Assembly (NCBI RefSeq): GCF_046530675.1
Contig: NZ_CP172558.1
Location: forward strand, 992,001 to 1,056,000
From: Chitinibacter sp046530675
Lineage (GTDB): Bacteria; Pseudomonadota; Gammaproteobacteria; Burkholderiales; Chitinibacteraceae
Reading direction: 5' to 3'
DNA length: 64,000 bases
Each line of letters begins with the position of its first letter. Positions within the stretch are counted from its first letter, which is position 1. The notes beneath the pieces are model-generated. The model searched no databases, had not been told where the DNA came from, and saw only the letters and a list, made by a program, of their open reading frames with translations. Positions 59,101 to 64,000 of the stretch are shown here, piece by piece. The translations under genes were made by a program, and so were the position numbers.

Positions 59101-59251
59101 GGTAGCTCCTTATCAAGAACAAGCTTTGGGCATGCGATGAATATCTCATTCGCATGCATCAGTTCAAACGGTAGGCCAGCAATTCGATCAGAGCGAGGAC
59201 GACGCAGTGTCAATCCGGTAAACGGTCTTGTTCACGGCTTGAATGTGCATT

Positions 59252-60793
59252 TCAATGCGCAGGCAAGCTGATCACCGCCTGCAGCCCGCCTTCGTGATGA
59301 TTTTGCAGCACCAGCTCGCCGCCGTGTGCCTGAATGATATTGCGCGCGATACCCAGACCTAGCCCGTGGCCGTGGCTGTTGCTGTGGCGGCCATGCTCAA
59401 GCCGCACATAGGGGTCGAACAGCGTTTGCAAGGCGTCGTCGGGAACGCCGGGGCCATGATCACGAATGATGATGACGCGCTTGCCGACGCCTTCAAACAC
59501 GCTGATTTCGGCGCTTTGGCCGTAAAACAGCGCATTGTCGAGCAGGTTGCCGATGGCGCGCTTTAACGCCAGCGGCTTGCCCTCGACCAGCAGGCCGCAG
59601 CGGGTGAAAGCGACTTCGTGCCCCGCCAGCCGTGCGTCGCGCACCATCCGGCCGAGCATCGCATCGAGGCTGATTGCGGTGTGATTTTCGTGAATATCGC
59701 TGTCTTTGACGCTTTGCAGTGCGCCTTTGACCATCATGTCGAGCTCGTCGAGGTCTTCGTGAAATTCGGCGCGCGCCGCGTCGTCGTCGAGCATTTCGGC
59801 GCGTAATTTAAGCCGTGTAATCGGCGTTCGCAAATCGTGGCTGATCGCGGTGAAGAGTTTTTCGCGGTCTTCCAGATAGCGCACAATCCGCTCGCGCATC
59901 GCGGCGAAAGCCTGTGCGGTGCGGACAAATTCAACGCTGCCGGTTTCGGGCAACACCGGCGACTCGCCTTTGCCAAACGCTTCGGCGGCGTTCGACAGCG
60001 CTGCGAGCGGGCCGGTAATCCAGCGCACGACGACCCAGCTCAGCAGCAAGACCGTCAATAGCGTGACAAACTGCAGCAACCAGCGTTCGGGCGGTAATGG
60101 ATTGCTGTTGTCGAGAAAAAACGGGTCAGGCATCAAGGTCGCCAGATACAGCCATTGCCCCGGCTCGATTTGCGCCTGAATGACCAGAATCGGCGCAGGT
60201 CGCGGCTGAATCAGCAGCGTATTTTTGATCCAGTGGTCGGGCAACTCGGTAATCAGCGTACCTTCATTGCTGACGGTTAATTGTTCAGGCCAGGCAAAGC
60301 CGACTTTGACTTCGATGACTTGTGGTAACTTGCCATTAATATCCTGATGTATCTGCTTCAAAACCATATCAGACAAGGGCTGTGAGGCTATACCACTGAG
60401 ATGTATTTCATCATGATTGGCGCTGACAAAAAACCGCGTTCCGCCCATTTCGCGCATTTGCTCGATCACCAGATTGCGATAATTGAGCGGCAGGCTTTGA
60501 AAATAGCGGATCGCGCTGGCGGCACCCGAAGCAACATGCTGCGCAGCCTGACGCACTTCCTGTTCGGATTTGCTCTTGAGGTAGCTCGCCCAGATCAAGT
60601 TGCCAACGAGCTGCGAAGCCAACACGCCCAGACTCATGATCAGCAAAAAACGCGCGAGCAGGCTGGCGGGCAACAGGCGTTCGAACCAGCGCGGCGCTCG
60701 GCGGCTGCGCCATTTATTGATCCAGCGTTGCCATAGCCCGGCGCGAGCTATGTGATGCACACCCGCATCCGCGGTGGCTTTCGGTTCAGACAT
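59252..60793 (-). CDS. EnvZ-type sensor histidine kinase
   Basis: The 513-residue protein has two membrane segments (about residues 47-70 and 230-255) around a periplasmic domain, then HAMP. The HisKA box is FTAISHDLRTPITRLKLRAE. The ATP-binding N box reads GNLLDNALFYG, and the G boxes are IRDHGPGVPDD and GHGLGLGIARNI. It overlaps the response regulator by 8 bases and forms an operon with it and a sugar-binding protein. The periplasmic ligand is unknown and may be that binding protein. Confidence 0.93.
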   Translation of the reverse strand: MSEPKATADAGVHHIARAGLWQRWINKWRSRRAPRWFERLLPASLLARFLLIMSLGVLASQLVGNLIWASYLKSKSEQEVRQAAQHVASGAASAIRYFQSLPLNYRNLVIEQMREMGGTRFFVSANHDEIHLSGIASQPLSDMVLKQIHQDINGKLPQVIEVKVGFAWPEQLTVSNEGTLITELPDHWIKNTLLIQPRPAPILVIQAQIEPGQWLYLATLMPDPFFLDNSNPLPPERWLLQFVTLLTVLLLSWVVVRWITGPLAALSNAAEAFGKGESPVLPETGSVEFVRTAQAFAAMRERIVRYLEDREKLFTAISHDLRTPITRLKLRAEMLDDDAARAEFHEDLDELDMMVKGALQSVKDSDIHENHTAISLDAMLGRMVRDARLAGHEVAFTRCGLLVEGKPLALKRAIGNLLDNALFYGQSAEISVFEGVGKRVIIIRDHGPGVPDDALQTLFDPYVRLEHGRHSNSHGHGLGLGIARNIIQAHGGELVLQNHHEGGLQAVISLPAH

Positions 60794-61502
60794 GGCTCAG
60801 CGTGACCTCGGCCGACAGCACATAACCCGCGCCGCGCACCGTTTTAATCAGGCTCGGCTGCTTGCCATTGTCCGACAGGCGCTGGCGCAGGCGGCTGACC
60901 TGCACATCGAGCGCACGATCAAGCGGCCCCAGATCACGGCCCCGCGTTTCTTCGGCGAGCTGGCTGCGATCGAGGATTTGCCCCGGATGTTCAAGGAAGA
61001 ATTTAAGCAACTGGAAATCGAGCCCGGTCAGCGTCACCAGATCGCCGCTGGGCGATTGCAGCGTCCGCTCCACGGTATCGAGCGTGAAGCCGACAAAGCG
61101 GTAATAGCGACCGCCGCTGCTGACATTGTCGAGCCCGGCGCGGCGGTGTATCGCCTTGATTCGCGCCAGCAGTTCGCGCGGGTTATACGGCTTGGCGATG
61201 TAATCGTCAGCACCCAGCTCAAGCCCGACGATGCGATCGGTGTCATCCGAATTGGCCGTCAACATGATGATCGGCACATTGCACTGCTTGCGCACCGCCT
61301 GGCACAACACAAAACCGTCGGTGTCAGGCAGCATCACGTCGAGAATCACCAGTGCGAGTTCATCACGAAAACGCTCGAACTCCTGATGAAAGCTCTCGCC
61401 ATCGTGTGCAAGCAGCACTTCGTATTGATTGCGCTCCAGATACGCTTTGAGCAGCATGCGGGTTTTTTGGTCGTCATCGACGATCAGGATTTTCCGGCTC
61501 AT
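60786..61502 (-). CDS. OmpR-family response regulator
   Basis: The 238-residue protein has a receiver domain (KILIVDDDQKTRMLLKAYLE; phospho-acceptor in VILDVMLPDTDGF; lysine in DDYIAKPYNPRELLARIKA). The OmpR winged helix ends in SRLRQRLSDNGKQPSLIKTV and RGAGYVL. It is coupled by overlaps to both neighbours and probably controls the divergent transporter gene at 63111. Confidence 0.95.
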   Translation of the reverse strand: MSRKILIVDDDQKTRMLLKAYLERNQYEVLLAHDGESFHQEFERFRDELALVILDVMLPDTDGFVLCQAVRKQCNVPIIMLTANSDDTDRIVGLELGADDYIAKPYNPRELLARIKAIHRRAGLDNVSSGGRYYRFVGFTLDTVERTLQSPSGDLVTLTGLDFQLLKFFLEHPGQILDRSQLAEETRGRDLGPLDRALDVQVSRLRQRLSDNGKQPSLIKTVRGAGYVLSAEVTLSHV

Positions 61503-62764
61503 TCGATATTTCCTTCTTGTGCATTGAGCGCGCGTACCATCGCCGCCATGCGCTGCTGGTTGTCTTGCACGCTGATACTTTCATCGAGATAAAATTTCTG
61601 CACTTGCGCGACGATGGCATCTTTGAATTTTTCATCGGCGGCCATGCGATGCACCAGACTCGGTGCCTGCACTGATTTGCCTTTGTTAAAAGTTTGCCAC
61701 GAGCTGGTCGCGCAGCGATCCAGCGAACTCATTGCTTTGGCGTCCAGATCACGTCGCACCGGCACCGAGCCTTTGATGCGGTTATAGCCTTGCTGCACTG
61801 CAGGCGACACCAGGATTTGCGCCATTTTTTCCTGCGCATCCTGCTGCGAATAGTCGCCGGTAAACATCACAAAACTATCGATGCTGTAGAGGTGATATTG
61901 CTGCGTATTGGGCACGCTGGCACAGGCAAAATCGACGTCGAGCTTTTGCCCCATGCTCAGCAATTCGCCCTTGAACCAGTCGCCCATCACGACCATGCCG
62001 ACCTGACCGTTGCTCAATTGCTGCGCGACTTCGCTCCATGGTTGTTCGCGCGCCGATTTATTCGTGTAACTGCGCAATTGACGCAAACGGCTGAGTGCGC
62101 GACCAAAACGCGAATCCAGATAAGCGCTGGCATTGCGTTTAACAAACACATCGCGGTAAAACGCCGGCCCGCCTTCCATCAGCACCAGCGATTCGAATAA
62201 AGTCGCCACCTGCCACGCCTCGCTACTTTGCCCCATCGGCGTAATACCTGCCGCGCTCAGGCGCAAGGCGGCGCGCTTAAGGTCATCCATCGTTTTGGGC
62301 TCGGCCAAACCCAGTTTGCGAAAAAGTTTGACGTTGTAATACAGATTATTAATCCGGTGCAGACCCAAGGGCGCGGCGACAAAATGCTCGCGATGGATGA
62401 GTAGCTGCCGAATTGTTGGCGATAAAACGTGATTCCAGTCATTGGCTTTGGCGACCGAGTCGAGCTCTAAAATCAAGCCTAAATCGGCCCATTCGGCAAT
62501 CGCCGGACCAATCAGCTGCGCCACGGCAGGTTGCTTTCCCGCCAGCACGCGACTTTTGAGTACGCGCATCGCACCAACACCGCCACCGCCCGGAATCGCG
62601 GCGTCGCGCCAGTCGATTTTTTCGTCAGCGAGTCGGTTTTGCAAAAATCGCGCCGCGCCGCGCTCGCTGGCCGAAGTCCACCAGTGCAGGACATCAACCG
62701 ACTCACCGGCATGGACACTGGCTCCCAGCAGTAAGGCCAGAACGCTGACTTTGTAATCAAACAC
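61499..62764 (-). CDS. Sugar ABC-type solute-binding protein in a two-component operon
   Basis: The start chosen is GTG at 62764, giving 421 residues with a signal peptide (VSVLALLLGASVHA). An upstream GTG (62794) is possible. The family 1 binding-protein pattern is clear: VDVLHWWTSASERGAARFLQ, KQPAVAQLIGPAIAEWADLG, VMGDWFKGELLSMGQKLDVD. It overlaps the response regulator by 4 bases, and no permease genes follow. It may therefore act as a sensor input to the kinase rather than in transport. Confidence 0.87.
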   Translation of the reverse strand: MFDYKVSVLALLLGASVHAGESVDVLHWWTSASERGAARFLQNRLADEKIDWRDAAIPGGGGVGAMRVLKSRVLAGKQPAVAQLIGPAIAEWADLGLILELDSVAKANDWNHVLSPTIRQLLIHREHFVAAPLGLHRINNLYYNVKLFRKLGLAEPKTMDDLKRAALRLSAAGITPMGQSSEAWQVATLFESLVLMEGGPAFYRDVFVKRNASAYLDSRFGRALSRLRQLRSYTNKSAREQPWSEVAQQLSNGQVGMVVMGDWFKGELLSMGQKLDVDFACASVPNTQQYHLYSIDSFVMFTGDYSQQDAQEKMAQILVSPAVQQGYNRIKGSVPVRRDLDAKAMSSLDRCATSSWQTFNKGKSVQAPSLVHRMAADEKFKDAIVAQVQKFYLDESISVQDNQQRMAAMVRALNAQEGNIE

Positions 62765-63110
62765 CTGTTGTTTACTCCACCATGAAGCGACCACTATATC
62801 GTAAGCAAGAATATGAAATTGTAAAAAAACATCACAAAGCCTTGTCCGGGTAGCCGCTTGATTTTCCGGCTGTCATAGCAGCAAACCCTGATTTCAGCAG
62901 CACTCGTACCGATTGGCGATCACCGGCTTTGTTAGGATTTGTAAGCGGCAATCATGCTACCGTGCGACACAAAAAAACACATTATTCTTTTAAATCAATA
63001 TCTTGCAATTTATCAGCACCGCAATCGGCACAGAATCGTGTCACAGAGAACGACGTGATAATTTCATTGCACCGTGGCAGTAGATCACGGCAACACGAGG
63101 ATATTCGATC
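62765..63110. promoter_or_regulatory. Divergent control region between two solute-binding genes
   Basis: The 346-bp gap separates the binding-protein/two-component operon from the rightward binding-protein gene. It is AT-rich around 62980-63020 (TTCTTTTAAATCAATATC) and should hold both promoters. No clear tandem operator for the response regulator was found by eye. Confidence 0.55.
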
Positions 63111-64000
63111 ATGCAAAACACGCTCTACAAAGTATCAGTTCGCACCGCAATCACTGCCGCATTGCTGGCCGCCAGCGCGGCGCAAGCCGGCACCATTACC
63201 ATCGAATCATGGCGCGTTGATGACAAAACGCTGTGGGAAGACGTTTTGATCCCGGCTTTCCAGAAAAAAAATCCGGGCATCCAGGTCAAATTCACGCCAA
63301 CCGCACCGACTGAGTATGACTCATCGCTGACTGCACGTCTGGCTGGCGGCACGGCGGGTGATCTGGTGACTTGTCGTCCGTTCGATGTGTCATTGAATCT
63401 GTTCAAAAAAGGCCAGCTTGAAAAACTCGACGGCAAACCGGGCATGGAAAACTTCCCGGCCTCAAGTAAAGTAGCGTGGCAAACTGACGACGGCAAAGAT
63501 ACTTACTGCATGCCGATGGCCTCAGTGATGCATGGTTTCTTCTACAACAAGAAAATGTTCAAAGATCTGAATCTGGCCGTGCCAAAAACTCAGGCTGAAT
63601 TCTTCACCGTGCTGGAAAGCCTGAAAAAAGCCGGCAAAACGCCAATCGCCTTGGGTACTGCCGATCAGTGGGAATCGAATCAGATCGTTTTCACCAGCAT
63701 TGGCGCTAACTCGTGGAAAGGCGAAGAAGGCCGTAAAGCCTTGCTCGCTGGTAAAGCCAAATTTACCGATCCGCAATTTGTCGCTGCCTGGGATCAAATG
63801 GCCAAATGGGGCCCGTATATGGGTAAAGGCGCATCAGCGCAAACCTACGCCGACAGCCAGAATCTATTCGCCATGGGCAAAGCCGGTATCTACCCAGCAG
63901 GCTCTTGGGACATCGCTTACTTCAACCAGCAAGGTCTGGACTTCGGCGCATTCCCGCCGCCAGTCGCCAAAGCCGGTGACAAATGCTACATCTCGGATCA
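63111..64000 (+). CDS. Sugar ABC transporter substrate-binding protein (3' partial)
   Basis: The ATG at 63111 (ACGAGGA upstream) opens a frame that runs off the window; 296 codons are seen. A signal peptide (SVRTAITAALLAASAAQA) is followed by a family 1 binding domain: TITIESWRVDDKTLWEDVLI, PAFQKKNPGIQVKFTPT, and AGIYPAGSWDIAYFNQQGLD. It probably begins a sugar transport operon with permease genes beyond the edge. It is divergent from the related binding protein and its two-component system. Confidence 0.92.
   Translation, partial: MQNTLYKVSVRTAITAALLAASAAQAGTITIESWRVDDKTLWEDVLIPAFQKKNPGIQVKFTPTAPTEYDSSLTARLAGGTAGDLVTCRPFDVSLNLFKKGQLEKLDGKPGMENFPASSKVAWQTDDGKDTYCMPMASVMHGFFYNKKMFKDLNLAVPKTQAEFFTVLESLKKAGKTPIALGTADQWESNQIVFTSIGANSWKGEEGRKALLAGKAKFTDPQFVAAWDQMAKWGPYMGKGASAQTYADSQNLFAMGKAGIYPAGSWDIAYFNQQGLDFGAFPPPVAKAGDKCYISD

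Overview
The window is chromosomal DNA from a betaproteobacterium, most likely a chitin-associated Neisseriales relative (Chitinibacter/Chromobacterium type). This placement is inferred from the moderately GC-rich coding, the SPOR-protein/dsbA pair, a secreted enzyme with two CBM5/12-type chitin-binding modules, and many signalling genes. No 16S gene is present to fix the taxonomy. About 60 percent of the window is one apparently complete Mu-like transposable prophage. The rest is ordinary host genome.

Positions 1-1223 hold the end of a REC/HD-GYP response regulator and a host intergenic stretch. The prophage is proposed to run from 1224 to 38581: the ends are TG...CA, the motif TTGTCAC lies at the same distance (bases 19-25) inside both ends, the right end carries three TGACAA repeats, and AAAT flanks both sides. 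Its order is that of Mu: leftward repressor, operator region, ner, CII/CP76-like regulator, MuA transposase, MuB ATPase, a string of small early genes (duplicated winged-helix protein, DUF3164, HU, DUF2786, RdgC, GemA) and a Mor activator. A lysis cassette (amidase, holin-like, Rz with nested Rz1) is followed by packaging and head genes (DUF1804, terminase, DUF935 portal, MuF with a toxin-like tail domain, gpG, protease/scaffold, decoration, gpT) and by a contractile tail (sheath, tube, frameshifted chaperones, tape measure, gpN, gpP, gp45-gp48, fibre, fibre assembly). The phage ends with Com overlapping a D12-class adenine methyltransferase in the place of mom.

Four cargo genes (morons) break the Mu order: a lipoprotein, a YbjQ-like protein, a small minus-strand protein and a YfbU-family protein. 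All sit immediately before one of three copies of an 18-base motif, CCACTGAACCCCATCCCC, at the junctions in front of the lysis, protease and gp46 operons. The first gene after each copy has its start codon inside a hairpin. In the early region two intergenic hairpins differ by compensatory changes. These regulatory features are the least explained part of the phage.

From 38582 onward the host resumes: tRNA-Thr, a SPOR protein, DsbA, a secreted multidomain probable glycoside hydrolase, a class III nucleotide cyclase, VF530, a B12-binding radical SAM protein carrying an in-frame G-rich repeat, YjdM/PhnA, a GGDEF protein, a PfkB kinase with a 26-bp tandem repeat over its stop codon, ProQ, tRNA-Phe, a SAM methyltransferase, a DUF2502 protein, RNase P RNA, an HDOD protein, a PQQ-type sugar dehydrogenase and an NAD(P)HX dehydratase. 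An AT-rich island (56150-57900) encodes a protein with five zinc-ribbon repeats and a GIY-YIG-like C-terminus, next to a 17-bp perfect inverted repeat. The window closes with IMPACT/YigZ and SYLF proteins, a sugar-binding protein/response regulator/histidine kinase operon, and a divergent sugar-binding protein cut by the window edge.
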